Source: Ostreococcus mediterraneus
Lineage: Eukaryota > Chlorophyta > Mamiellophyceae > Mamiellales > Bathycoccaceae
DNA: 64,000 bases
Reading direction: 5' to 3'
Assembly: GCA_012295225.1 (NCBI GenBank)
Contig: WMKK01000001.1
Coordinates: 870,628 to 934,627, forward strand
In this document: positions 1 to 9,121 of the stretch, one piece after another
Position numbering within the stretch: the stretch's first letter is position 1
How the letters are laid out: every line of letters starts with the position of its first letter
The notes under the pieces: generated by a model
The model's input: only the letters and a program-made list of their open reading frames with translations
Told to the model about the DNA's origin: nothing
The model's database searches: none
Position numbers and translations under genes: made by a program

Positions 1-1769
1 TTAATGCCAGCAGTACAATGCGGAGTTTTCTGTCTCGAAAGCCACTCGGCAAGGACAAAACTGCCCTCCCAAAGCGCCACGCCAGTGTTACCTCTCCCCC
101 AACCGCCACAGCTGTCGTCGACGCGAACGCGGTCCGTGCCCTTGTAACTCTGCGGCGTAGCCGCCGTGAGCTCAATCGTCGAACCAAGCACGGGAAATTC
201 ATACGTCAACGTACGCTGCGAAGAAACAGCTTCGGCCAGCGATTTGTCTTCGACACCGAGCCGCTCGTATGACCCTAGAAACTTTAAAAGCTCTTGAGAG
301 TTGAACTCATTTAATTTCTTTTTCGCGCAAGCGCCGATGGATGCAATGAACGATTTGTCGTCACAGCCTAGCGCAGCGAGCGCCCAAGCGGTGTTCGTCA
401 AGTCTCTAGCATTGAAATCATCAATCATCGTCGCCATGGCTCGAATAACAACAGGCACAAGCGCCTCAGTGTCTTCGCTCAGCATCGCAAAGGACCACAA
501 AAGCATAGTCAAGTGATGCGGCGTAAACGTCTGATATTCTGGGTCGTACAACATATCCCCGGCGACTTGGCTGAACATTTCAAATAACTTTGGCGCCTTC
601 ACATCGAGCTTGGCGTACGCCCACGCGAGAAACGCGACGTCGCGAGGTTGAAATTCATCTCGACGTTGCGTTGCGTGAAACTTGTACGCATTCATGAGCG
701 ACGCGTTGTAAATGCCAAGCTTCGCGAGTGCGTGCGCTGACGTCGCCATTTGCTGTGCCGAAGACTCTTTCGCTTTTTCCGCCGCCGCGTTAGCGAGAAC
801 TTCCATGGTGTTGTGGTCAGAAATCGCTAACGTTGCCAACGCCCACAAAATCATTGAAAGCTCCTGGACGTTCAAATCGGACGCGTACGCCTTGCACGCC
901 TCACTCAGCACGTCAACCAACTTTTTGTCATCGCTCATATTCATCTTCGCACACGCCCAAGTGACATTCGACACGTGCTGGCATTGAAAATCTCCACGTG
1001 CCATCCAATCCTCTTCGTCCCGAATGCGCGCGGCTAACGCTCGAGCGCCGCGTTCGGCTTCGCTCGTAAACGCCGAACACTTTGCAAATGCCCACATTGT
1101 ATTCGCGCACTCTTGCGGATTAAACATTAGCACACGCTCTTCCACTGCACTCGCCAAACCACGCACGAGCTCTTCACCAAGCGCGCTTTCTTCAAACATT
1201 TCTCGCGAAGCATCCGCCGTCATCGAACCTAAACTCCACGCCGCGTTACTCACCCCTTGCGTCGTCCATCCCGTGCGATGATCCGTACCTTTATCCACCA
1301 ACAACGACCGTCGTATTCTTTCACCTAACATCCTAATCAACCCCACCCGATCGCTATTCACCTTGGCCAACCCCCACAACGCGTTCGATAACTCTTGCGG
1401 CTTGCACTCATCCAACCGCGGCTCGAGCGCGACCTCGATCGCATCCTCCAACCCTTTATGCCTCGCACCCACCTTCCCGAGCGCCCACAGCATGGCTGAA
1501 CACTGCCTCGGCCACCACTGTCGCGGTTCGTGCGTCATCGCCGACGTCGCGACGTCGCATACGCCCAATATAACGCGCCTCGCGTCCGCAACCGCCGCCG
1601 GCGCGGTTGAAAACTTGCCCGCTCTCGATGCGCTCAATTTCGCCGCGCTCCCGCACGCGGCGGCGCAATTGATAGCGTTGAGCAACTCATCGCGACCGCG
1701 TAACGCGCGTTCGACGTCCTCGATCGATCGAGCGGTGGTGAGCGCGCGATTGAGCGCCTTGGCGTCCAT
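1..1769 (-). CDS. Helical-repeat (OPR/RAP-like) protein fused to a lysine-methyltransferase-like domain, 3' end outside window
   Basis: The minus frame is open from an ATG at 1769 to the left edge (at least 589 residues). Nearly all of it is degenerate 37-40 residue helical repeats, each with a core such as LWALGKV, LWGLAKVN, MWAFAKCS, TWACAKMN, AWAYAKLD, LWSFAMLS or AWALAALG; I count about ten. This pattern is known from algal OPR and FASTK/RAP-type organelle RNA-binding proteins. The last ~60 residues change character and end in a stretch containing GVALWEGSFVLAEWL, which resembles the start of METTL21/FAM86-type protein methyltransferases. The SAM-binding motif would lie beyond the window. 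It is divergent from the TatA gene. A fusion is inferred; two genes joined by an unseen intron, or a non-methyltransferase C-terminus, remain possible. Confidence 0.7.
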   Translation of the reverse strand, partial: MDAKALNRALTTARSIEDVERALRGRDELLNAINCAAACGSAAKLSASRAGKFSTAPAAVADARRVILGVCDVATSAMTHEPRQWWPRQCSAMLWALGKVGARHKGLEDAIEVALEPRLDECKPQELSNALWGLAKVNSDRVGLIRMLGERIRRSLLVDKGTDHRTGWTTQGVSNAAWSLGSMTADASREMFEESALGEELVRGLASAVEERVLMFNPQECANTMWAFAKCSAFTSEAERGARALAARIRDEEDWMARGDFQCQHVSNVTWACAKMNMSDDKKLVDVLSEACKAYASDLNVQELSMILWALATLAISDHNTMEVLANAAAEKAKESSAQQMATSAHALAKLGIYNASLMNAYKFHATQRRDEFQPRDVAFLAWAYAKLDVKAPKLFEMFSQVAGDMLYDPEYQTFTPHHLTMLLWSFAMLSEDTEALVPVVIRAMATMIDDFNARDLTNTAWALAALGCDDKSFIASIGACAKKKLNEFNSQELLKFLGSYERLGVEDKSLAEAVSSQRTLTYEFPVLGSTIELTAATPQSYKGTDRVRVDDSCGGWGRGNTGVALWEGSFVLAEWLSRQKTPHCTAGI

Positions 1770-2161
1770 CGAACGACGACGACAGAGGCGCCGGCGGCGT
1801 GCGTCGAAGCGACCGACTCGCGCGCGTCGGTGCGATTGACACGCGACGCGACGCGGCGCGCGGGCGCGCGGTCGTCGATCGCAGGCTTTCGCGCGCGCTC
1901 GACCGTCGCGCGGTGCGCACGGACCTTCGCGTGCGCGGCGCGTGCGCGAATGTGCCGCGTCAGCGATGAGGTGCGTCGACGCCGATGCCGCTTGACGACG
2001 GCACAACGCGACGCGCACGTCCGCGCCGCCGTGAGACACGAGTGATCGTCCAACGAGACGACACCTGCGCGTGCCTTTGAGTGCGACAGACGCCGACGCA
2101 GCGACGCAGCGACGCGCGACGCGAAGATACGCTTTCGTGAGCCAGCGCATCGATTACGAAG
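1770..2161. promoter_or_regulatory. Divergent intergenic region (repeat-methyltransferase gene / TatA)
   Basis: About 390 bp of very CpG-rich sequence separate the two divergent start codons. It must hold both promoters and 5' leaders. Reading frames within it are Arg-rich low-complexity shadows. I see no TATA box, RNA gene or repeat element. Confidence 0.4.
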
Positions 2162-2665
2162 ATGTTCACCGTGCAATCGACATCGCGTGCGACGGCGAAC
2201 GGGCGCGTGACGCGACAAATGACACACCGAATGCCGGCGCAGCGCGTGCAACGCGCGCACGTCGGGGCGAAGCGCGGGGATTCGGTCGTTCGAGCGGGGC
2301 TCTTTGGTCTCGGGTTGCCTGAGATTGTTGTCATCGGCGGCGTCGCGGCGGTGTTATTCGGGCCGAGTAAGCTTCCGGAGCTTGGGAAGTCTCTTGGGAA
2401 GACGGTGAAGTCGTTCCAAGAGGCAGCGACGGTGCGTGATTGCGCGCGAAGTGCTTGTTGTGTTGCGAGTGTACACTTTGAGCGCGCGGCGGGTGCGTGA
2501 TAACCGACAACCTCTAGGGTAAGATTATTTTTGAGCTCGACGACTGACGGCTTTGACGCGGTTTATTTTTGATTGTAAACGCAGGAATTTCAAGAAGAGC
2601 TTAAGAGCGAAGCCGGTTCGGACGCCGAGCAAAAGGTGATTGAAGACAAGGAGGAGGACAAGTAA
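2162..2665 (+). CDS. TATA: Plastid twin-arginine translocase subunit TatA/Tha4, two exons
   Basis: Exon 1 is 2162..2431 and exon 2 is 2585..2665; the 153-bp intron starts GTGCGT, contains CTGAC and ends CGCAG, joining in phase 0. The predicted product is 116 residues: a basic Arg/Thr/Gln-rich transit peptide of about 45 residues, then GLFGLGLPEIVVIGGVAAV (one membrane helix), the FGPSKLPELGKSLGKTVKSF amphipathic helix, and an acidic tail FQEELKSEAGSDAEQK. The pre-hinge Glu and FGP hinge are those of thylakoid Tha4, which oligomerises into the pore of the delta-pH/Tat pathway for folded lumen proteins. Tha4 rather than Hcf106 is chosen from the short tail and the KSFQ-AA-EFQ-EL pattern. Without splicing the frame would end in the intron at 2500. 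Confidence 0.9.
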
Positions 2666-2739
2666 AAACTTTCGTTGTAATTGCACAGCTCGGCGAGCCG
2701 TAAAACGTACAGGAGACATGTAGATTGTCTTCGCCCCAC

Positions 2740-4110
2740 CTAGGAGCGACCTTTACCACCCGACGCGGCAGCTTTGGCTTTCATTTTTGCCTTTCGCGCG
2801 GCAACCGCTGGACGCTTACCGGTGCGTTCCTTGCTGCCAGCCTTTTTCATTGAAGGTTTGCCGACGCCTCCGGGCGTCGGTCGGGCGTCGCCGCCGCGGA
2901 ACGCCGTCTTTTGAGACTTCCCACCAGGACGCGATCGCGAGCCTTCCCATGCATTCGCCGCGCGCGCCGAGCCCGATGCCTGTGGTGCTTCAGACGAGTC
3001 TTTGAGTTTCGGATTGCGTCGTTCAGCGCCAGTTGAAATTTTGGGTTCCGGTCGCGCTTTGGACGCCGCACCTGGCTTTGGCGCCTTGGCTCTCGACGCT
3101 TTGCTCACGCGAATTTCCCGATCGCCAATCTTACTTCCATCTAATAATAACGCCGTGCGTGCTTGTTCCTTCGTTTTGAACAGCACGAATCCGATTCCCT
3201 TACCCATGGTGGTCTTTCTATCACGAACGATGCGCACCGCCTCGACGCTCTTACGCAACTCTGGATACTCGGCATTCTTATTGAATAATCGAATCACTTC
3301 TTCGTCATCGACGTTAAACGGGAGCTGGCCCAAAAACACGCTTCGATTTTGATCGTAAACCACCTCGCTCTTGACGATTGACGGATTACTCGCCAAATCC
3401 ACGCGCACGTGTCTACCCTCAAACGACTTCATATTCATCTCTTTCGCCGCCTTCTGCGCCGATTCCGCATCAGTAAACACCACGAACGCCGTCGCATTCC
3501 CACGCTCGGCATTCAACTTTTTCTGCAACACTTTCACCTTGCGTGGCTCGTTCCCATCCGCATCCACGGGCACGTTTCGCAACCGAACGCTCGCCACGAC
3601 GCCAAACTTCCCAAACGCCTGCTTCAACTTTTTTGCCTTCACCGTCACCGGCACGTTCCCCACGAACACCGTCCGCGCCAGCTCTTCCGCCGTCGCGCCT
3701 GCATCGCGATCGCGCGGTCCTGACCCAGTCACCGCAACGGCAAGCCGCCGTTCGTCGTCGCTATCGCTCTCGTCGCCTCTCCTGGCGTTGGCTCGAGCCG
3801 CCGCCACCTCGGTCACCGGCGCAGCGGCGCCATCGGACGACGACGACGACGACGACGCGTCGCCGTCGCTCTCGTCGCCAGACGCGCTCGACGAAGACGA
3901 CGTTGCCGCCGCGCGCGATGGTTTCGCCTCGGCGCTCGCGGCGGCGCCGTCGCGCGCCGTCGCGCGCCCGCGCGGCGTTGCCTTCGCCTTCTTTGCGCGC
4001 ACGAGCGCCGGCGCGCCCACGGGCACGTCCACGCGAAACGCGCTCGAGGACGCGAATAAATCATCGCTCGCGCCTGCGCGCGACGCGTCGGCGTCGGGGA
4101 AGATGCCCAT
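2740..4110 (-). CDS. Nucleolar RNA-binding protein, RBM34/Nop12-like, two RRMs
   Basis: A 456-residue protein starting MGIFPDADASR. The open frame runs further upstream, but that would overlap the next gene, and residues before this Met look non-coding. The first ~180 residues are low-complexity with Ser/Asp/Glu runs. Two RRMs follow: the first with RTVFVGNVPV (RNP2) and ATAFVVFTDAESA (RNP1), the second with RSVFLGQLPF and KGIGFVLFKTKEQA. A Lys/Arg/Gly-rich tail looks like a nucleolar signal. Tandem RRMs between an acidic N-terminus and basic tail match yeast Nop12 and animal RBM34, which act in large-subunit pre-rRNA maturation. Its 5' end is 117 bp from the divergent MA3-kinase gene. Family call good; exact orthology inferred. 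Confidence 0.8.
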   Translation of the reverse strand: MGIFPDADASRAGASDDLFASSSAFRVDVPVGAPALVRAKKAKATPRGRATARDGAAASAEAKPSRAAATSSSSSASGDESDGDASSSSSSSDGAAAPVTEVAAARANARRGDESDSDDERRLAVAVTGSGPRDRDAGATAEELARTVFVGNVPVTVKAKKLKQAFGKFGVVASVRLRNVPVDADGNEPRKVKVLQKKLNAERGNATAFVVFTDAESAQKAAKEMNMKSFEGRHVRVDLASNPSIVKSEVVYDQNRSVFLGQLPFNVDDEEVIRLFNKNAEYPELRKSVEAVRIVRDRKTTMGKGIGFVLFKTKEQARTALLLDGSKIGDREIRVSKASRAKAPKPGAASKARPEPKISTGAERRNPKLKDSSEAPQASGSARAANAWEGSRSRPGGKSQKTAFRGGDARPTPGGVGKPSMKKAGSKERTGKRPAVAARKAKMKAKAAASGGKGRS

Positions 4111-4227
4111 GGCGCGGCGTCGACGAGTGATGTCGACATTGCGGATGATGCAACTTTTTTGTGTCTGACGCGTCAGAGTGCGCCGACGCCAGGTCGCGGG
4201 CGCCGAGACGCGGGGACGGCGAGAGGC

Positions 4228-7083
4228 ATGGCGTCTATACGCGATCAGGAGCTCGCGTTTAAGCGCGCGATTGAGGCGCACGCGCGCGAGTACTTTTCGC
4301 ACGCATCGGCGAGGGAGTTTGAGCTCAGTCTTCGGGAGACGCTCGCGGCGCACGGTGCGATGGCGAGCGACGACGTCGCGGGCGAACGCACGAAAGCTGG
4401 GCTCGAAGCGCATGTGGTGAAGCGGCTGATATGCGCCGCGCTCGATCGCGGCGCGCGGGAACGAGAGCTGGTGAGTCAAGTGTTTTGCGAGTTGCACTCG
4501 AGCGCGGCGTTGGACGCGGATGACTTTGAACGCGGGTTCGATCGCGTACTCGCAGAGGTTGCGGATTTGAAACTGGACTTTCCGCAAGCGCTTGAAGAGT
4601 GTGGGACGTTCTTGGCGCGCGCGGTGGCGGATGATGTGGTTTCGGTGACGTATTTAGAGCAGGCGTGCGCGAGAGACGGTTACGGGCAGGGCGCGGAGGT
4701 CGCGCGCAAGGTAAAAGTGACGCTGGAGGATCCAGGCGGAGAGGCGCGCGTGCGAAACGCGTGGGGTGGTCCGGAAGGGTATAACGCATCGAATGCGCGG
4801 ACTGAAATGCGGAAGATTATTGATGAGTATTTGATTTCTGGAGACGGAGCCGAGGCTGAGCGACGATTGCGGGCGCTGAATATGCCGTTTTACCATCACG
4901 AGCTCGTGAAAAAAGCGCTTAATTTAGCCATTGTGCATTCAATCATCACGCCTAACATCGTGGAGAAGATTATCAGGTTGCTCAAATATCTCGGCCGAAG
5001 CTCGTTTGTGAATGGGAGTCAAATGGCGAAGGGATTTGCGCGGACGGCGACGACGTTGAAAGATTTGTCGCTCGACGTACCAAAGGCGCCGGAAGTGTTT
5101 AGCGATCTCGTGGCGCGCGCAAAATCTGCTGGACTATTACCCACAGGGCTGAGTGCGTGGGCATCGTTAAAGCCCGTCGCTGCGGCTGGCGCCGGGCGGG
5201 GTCGAGGGCACTCGCAATTGCTACGATTGGACAGCGCGCCAGATTTGGCGGCGCTCGCCAAGGCGACGCGGTCGCCACCGCATTCACGATCGGCGTCACC
5301 CACTCCGCTTCAATCGATGCGTGGATTGCGTTTACAGCGCAAAACAACGACTGGCCTCACGCGCATGGGCAGCGCGACGAAGAAGCCGGTGAATGCTGGT
5401 TGGAATGGCTTGCGAGCGCAAACGACCAATGGCGAACGGCCACGCGTGCAAGGCGTGCACGTCGACGCCAAGGATGTGCTGACGACAAAGATTTCAAACT
5501 ACAACGTATCATACTTGCTCGGCGGACGTGCAAATCATAAACCAGAGGGCGCGACGAAGAGTAAGAAAGGCTTGCCGCGATCGAACTCTGCACCTGGTGG
5601 GCTGAAGGAGCTCGACACGTCTCGTTTCGTGCGTCCCGTCGGCAAGGTGCACGACTACATGCCATTCAATGAAAAGTATGAATTACTCGACGTACTCGGC
5701 GCGGGCGGTTTCGCAGTCGTCCGAAAGGCCCGGCATCTCACGACTGGTGAAATTGTCGCTGTGAAATCGCTCCGCGCGAGCGGCGCGGGCGGCGACTCTG
5801 ATGAGGACAGCGGCGACGAGTCGTCCAGCGACGAAGACAGCGACGACGAGGATGATGGTGTTCGCAAAATGGCAACGATGACGATGCGAGAAATCAAACG
5901 CGAACTCGTTATGATGCAACAACTCTCTGAACACCCCCATATTGTCACGATTCGTGAATTCTTCACCGAACAGAACGACGAAGTCGTTCACGTCGTCATG
6001 GATGTGTTGACGGGTGAAGAGCTCGAAGATTACTTGAACGAGCACGGGCAGTTCAGCGAGGACGATTGCCGCACAGTCATCGGCGCCATGCTCGATGCAG
6101 TCGCATTTATGCATAGCAAAGGCGTGATTCATCGTGATTTAAAACTCGAAAACTTTGTGCTCAAGGAAAAGTCGAAACTGGAATCCGTCAACGTCGTCGA
6201 TTTCGGCTTGGCGAAAGCGTTGAGCGCGCGTCAACAAGCGCAACACGTGTGTGGCACGCTTTCATACGTCGCTCCCGAAGCTTTGCTCGCAGGCGTATAT
6301 GGCCAGGGCGTCGACGTATGGGCGCTAGGCGTCGCCATGCATTTGCTACTCACGAATGAATGGCCGTTTGACGACGACGACGAAGACATTCTCATCGAGC
6401 TCATCACCGAAGCGTACATCGATTTCACCGACCCCATGTGGGCTGGCATATCGGACACCGCCAAAGATTTGCTCCAAGGCTTGCTCGAACCAAACCCTAA
6501 ACGCAGACTCACCGCAGCGCAAGCCCTCGAGCACGCGTGGTTCACCGGGCAAAAGTCGCACACGTCGGATACGCTGCATCGCGCGCACGCCCGCTTGGAT
6601 GGCTTAATATCCGTGTCGAGACAACCACCAGAGCGACGATTCAAGAGCGGCGACTACATCACGCGCCAAGGTGAAACCATCTCCGAGTTCTTCATCATCA
6701 AGTCTGGCGAATGCGAGCTCACGCGGGATGGTGAGGTTGTCGGAGCACGCCGCGTTGGGAATTTCGTCGGCGAATTACGCAGTCTGGAAGCCAACGCGGC
6801 CGCCGACGCGGATACTAAAGTCGTGTCCTGGACATCCGCCTGCGCCGTCGGTGCCGTCCGCGCGCTAGTGTTTGAAGCCAACGTCGTGGAATGGGCCACA
6901 CAATTCGATTATCGCTTGAGTTCCGAATTTGAGAACGCGCTGCGTCAACAACGACGCGCCGTGGCGAAAGAGGCGCGCGAGGAGAGGAAACGCGCTATGC
7001 TCGCCGCGCGAGAGCGCTCAACGAGCGAGCTGGTTCTGAGAGAGAGCGCAGAAGAAGAGACTAATAAAACTACACATTTGTAA
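4228..7083 (+). CDS. MA3-MA3-Ser/Thr kinase-cyclic nucleotide-binding domain fusion
   Basis: A single uninterrupted 951-residue frame. Residues ~5-150 and ~185-310 are two MA3 domains, seen in EAHVVKRLICAALDRGARE, HHELVKKALNLAI and LDVPKAPEVFSDLV; in PDCD4, eIF4G and plant MRFs this fold binds helicase eIF4A. A Ser/Arg-rich linker follows. A CAMK/CDPK-like kinase begins near residue 480: LGAGGFAVVRKA Gly loop, VAVKSL lysine, HRDLKLEN catalytic loop, VDFGLAK and a VAPEAL activation segment, so it should be active. A ~30-residue Asp/Ser/Glu insert sits between the ATP lysine and helix C. Residues ~800-890 form a CNB fold (GDYITRQGETISEFFIIKSG), but the phosphate-binding segment reads GELRSLEANA and lacks the usual Arg, so nucleotide binding is doubtful. 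The start at 4228 is the first ATG. Suggests kinase control of translation initiation; that role is inference. Confidence 0.85.
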   Translation: MASIRDQELAFKRAIEAHAREYFSHASAREFELSLRETLAAHGAMASDDVAGERTKAGLEAHVVKRLICAALDRGARERELVSQVFCELHSSAALDADDFERGFDRVLAEVADLKLDFPQALEECGTFLARAVADDVVSVTYLEQACARDGYGQGAEVARKVKVTLEDPGGEARVRNAWGGPEGYNASNARTEMRKIIDEYLISGDGAEAERRLRALNMPFYHHELVKKALNLAIVHSIITPNIVEKIIRLLKYLGRSSFVNGSQMAKGFARTATTLKDLSLDVPKAPEVFSDLVARAKSAGLLPTGLSAWASLKPVAAAGAGRGRGHSQLLRLDSAPDLAALAKATRSPPHSRSASPTPLQSMRGLRLQRKTTTGLTRMGSATKKPVNAGWNGLRAQTTNGERPRVQGVHVDAKDVLTTKISNYNVSYLLGGRANHKPEGATKSKKGLPRSNSAPGGLKELDTSRFVRPVGKVHDYMPFNEKYELLDVLGAGGFAVVRKARHLTTGEIVAVKSLRASGAGGDSDEDSGDESSSDEDSDDEDDGVRKMATMTMREIKRELVMMQQLSEHPHIVTIREFFTEQNDEVVHVVMDVLTGEELEDYLNEHGQFSEDDCRTVIGAMLDAVAFMHSKGVIHRDLKLENFVLKEKSKLESVNVVDFGLAKALSARQQAQHVCGTLSYVAPEALLAGVYGQGVDVWALGVAMHLLLTNEWPFDDDDEDILIELITEAYIDFTDPMWAGISDTAKDLLQGLLEPNPKRRLTAAQALEHAWFTGQKSHTSDTLHRAHARLDGLISVSRQPPERRFKSGDYITRQGETISEFFIIKSGECELTRDGEVVGARRVGNFVGELRSLEANAAADADTKVVSWTSACAVGAVRALVFEANVVEWATQFDYRLSSEFENALRQQRRAVAKEAREERKRAMLAARERSTSELVLRESAEEETNKTTHL

Positions 7084-7131
7084 CAACACATATGCACGCG
7101 CACGCTTTTTCAACAAAAATCAACATGTTGT

Positions 7132-7846
7132 TCATCTAATATACTGCTGAGGCGGCGGACCGTCGGGAATTTTACCGGCGTGAAACGCCGACGCGCACCA
7201 GGCGTCAGAATCAGGTACGTTCGGATCGGGCGTAAGTGGCGCGTGTTGCGTAGGACTAAATCCACCCCCAAACGCAGGCGCCGCGACGATGGGCGCCGGC
7301 GCGCCGGCATTTGCGACAAATCCGCCCCCGTGTCCTCCAAACGCCGAATGCGTCGGCGCAAACGCCGGCGCCGTCGCCGACAACGTCGACATCGCACCAC
7401 CCCCGAACGCGCTCGCCGCTCCGACGCCACCCGCACCCGCACCCACACCTGACGTTATCTCCGCCAACGCACGCCCATCAATCACGCGATCGAGTCCAGC
7501 AGGCGCCATCTGTCCCGCCGCCACGCGGTCGAGCACCGTCTTCAACTGGTGCTCTGGAAACGACAAAATCCCCTTTATATCATTCGCCTTGGCCTCCGCA
7601 CACGCCTTCACGCGCGCGTACACCCCTTGCGCGTGCCCATGCGCGCGCAAGGCGGCGTACGACGCCCATCGCACCTCTTCCGCGCACGTATCCCCGCCGA
7701 GTAAGTTTGGTTCGTCGCCTCGCGGACCGTAGCAGCTCAACGCCCACGACGGGCGCTCGCGCACGAGGTCCTCCTGCAGCAGGTCTCGTCGCCGCACCCC
7801 GTGCGCCGGGGCGTTGCCGTTACCGTGACTATTCCCCGCGTGTCGC

Positions 7847-7877
<31 letters not shown>

Positions 7878-7926
7878 CGCGCGTCCATGTATTCGCGCGA
7901 CCTCGACCGCCATTTCGACCACCCAT
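7132..7926 (-). CDS. Nup42/C3H16-like FG nucleoporin
   Basis: A 264-residue protein. After a Gly-rich N-terminus comes RDLLQEDLVRERPSWALSCY followed by GDTCAEEVRWASYAA, the conserved block of plant C3H16/C3H46 and animal NUPL2/Nup42 proteins. A helical stretch and a Gly/Ala/FG-rich region (AFGGG, FGGHGG) follow, and the end GKIPDGPPPQQ matches the plant family's C-terminus. Nup42 sits on the cytoplasmic face of the pore and helps Gle1/DDX19 release mRNA. The N-terminal CCCH finger typical of the family is absent from this frame; Gly repeats stand in its place. It is convergent with the MA3-kinase gene (48 bp apart). Confidence 0.7.
7857..7877. repeat. (GCC)n microsatellite in coding sequence
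   Basis: A pure trinucleotide run of about seven units encodes the poly-Gly stretch near the N-terminus of the Nup42-like protein on the minus strand. Confidence 0.8.
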
Positions 7927-8118
7927 AGCGGTGTCGCGAGCTCACACCCCTCGCGCGCGCGCCTCGACGCGCGTCGCGCCCCGACGCGTCGCGCGCGACG
8001 TCGAACACGTGCGCGTGCGCGATGTCGCGCGCGCCGACCGTCGACCGTCGACTCGACCGTCGCCTCGCGCGCGCGGCGAAATGCCGCACTGTCTGGCGCC
8101 GCGCCCGCGCCGAATACC

Positions 8119-9063
8119 ATGGGCATTCTCAAGCGCGCGCGCGCGACGTCGAGCGCCGCGGGGGACGTCGAGCGCGTCGAGCGCGCGGTGTCGAGCGCGT
8201 GCGTCGAGGCGACGGACGGGGAGGGCGCGGTGGCGGGCGACGGGGCGGGTGAGCAGGTGGTGGTGGACTATGCTGAATTCGACGCGCGCGTGGACGCCGT
8301 GTTCGGGGCGTCGACGGCGACGGCGGCGACGACGACGGCGGTCGCGTGGGATGGGTTGACATCGCGTGATGGTGCTGGCGTGGCGTGGCGTCCGCGATCG
8401 AGCGCGGTGGTGCGACGAGGGGTCGTTCGCGACGCCGACGGCTCGGACGCCGACGGCTCGGATGGCTCGGATGACGAACGCGGCGCCGACGCCAAGGTAT
8501 TTAGCGATGATTTAGACTGTTTAGAATCCGACGAGGATGGTGATGATGACGTTCAAAAGATGGCCCGTTTACGCGCATCCGTCGGGCGATGTCGGACGTT
8601 GAATGATGAAGACGAGTTTGACGACATCGACGCCATGGCGTGCGGTTCATCCGCCGTCGTTGACGACGTCCGCGATGCGCGTCGGCGCGCCATCGCGTCG
8701 TCGCAACCGACGCGTGGGGTGCCTGACCACATCGCACATCCCGAGCGCTATACGCGGTACGAGCTCGACGAGCCGCTCGTGGTGGGTGGTGGCGCGTCGG
8801 TGAGCTCGCGCGCGGTCCCGGAGCCGACGCCAAATACGCCAGACGCGCGCTTTGAATCCGCGCCTCTGGCGTTGACGAAACCCACGTTTGTGGCGACAAA
8901 AAAACGAAAAACGACGCCTGCGACGCACGACGCATCGATGCCACCGCCATCGCGCGTGAAAATCGCGAGTATTGATGCCGATGACGCCGTCGAAGACGCC
9001 GTCGAAGACGCGACGACGAGCGGCGTCGCGCGAACGCGAAATTTGCGTAAACGCGGCGGTTGA
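8119..9063 (+). CDS. TSSC4-like U5 snRNP assembly factor
   Basis: A 314-residue acidic protein starting MGILKRARATSS; the frame is open further upstream, but that part is Arg/Ala-rich and overlaps the neighbour's promoter. The recognisable block is ARLRASVGRCRTLNDEDEFD followed by RGVPDHIAHPERYTRYELDE, the signature of the TSSC4 family. Human TSSC4 is a U5 snRNP/PRPF19-linked chaperone that helps U5 and tri-snRNP assembly. The rest is low-complexity, rich in Asp/Ser, with a basic C-terminal RTRNLRKRGG that could be nuclear-localising. It is divergent from the Nup42-like gene (192 bp). The family call rests on one motif block. Confidence 0.65.
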   Translation: MGILKRARATSSAAGDVERVERAVSSACVEATDGEGAVAGDGAGEQVVVDYAEFDARVDAVFGASTATAATTTAVAWDGLTSRDGAGVAWRPRSSAVVRRGVVRDADGSDADGSDGSDDERGADAKVFSDDLDCLESDEDGDDDVQKMARLRASVGRCRTLNDEDEFDDIDAMACGSSAVVDDVRDARRRAIASSQPTRGVPDHIAHPERYTRYELDEPLVVGGGASVSSRAVPEPTPNTPDARFESAPLALTKPTFVATKKRKTTPATHDASMPPPSRVKIASIDADDAVEDAVEDATTSGVARTRNLRKRGG

Positions 9064-9121
9064 TATTCGGGCGTTGTCGTCGTTGTCGTTGTTGTAATGT
9101 GCTACGTCTACGTATACTATT

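Noticed and set aside
2162-2500. TatA as a single-exon protein ending at 2500
   Set aside because: The tail after GSFQEA would be unlike any TatA; the spliced product restores the family's acidic tail.
3371-4168. Plus-strand frame over the RBM34-like gene
   Set aside because: Shadow of the minus-strand RRM gene.
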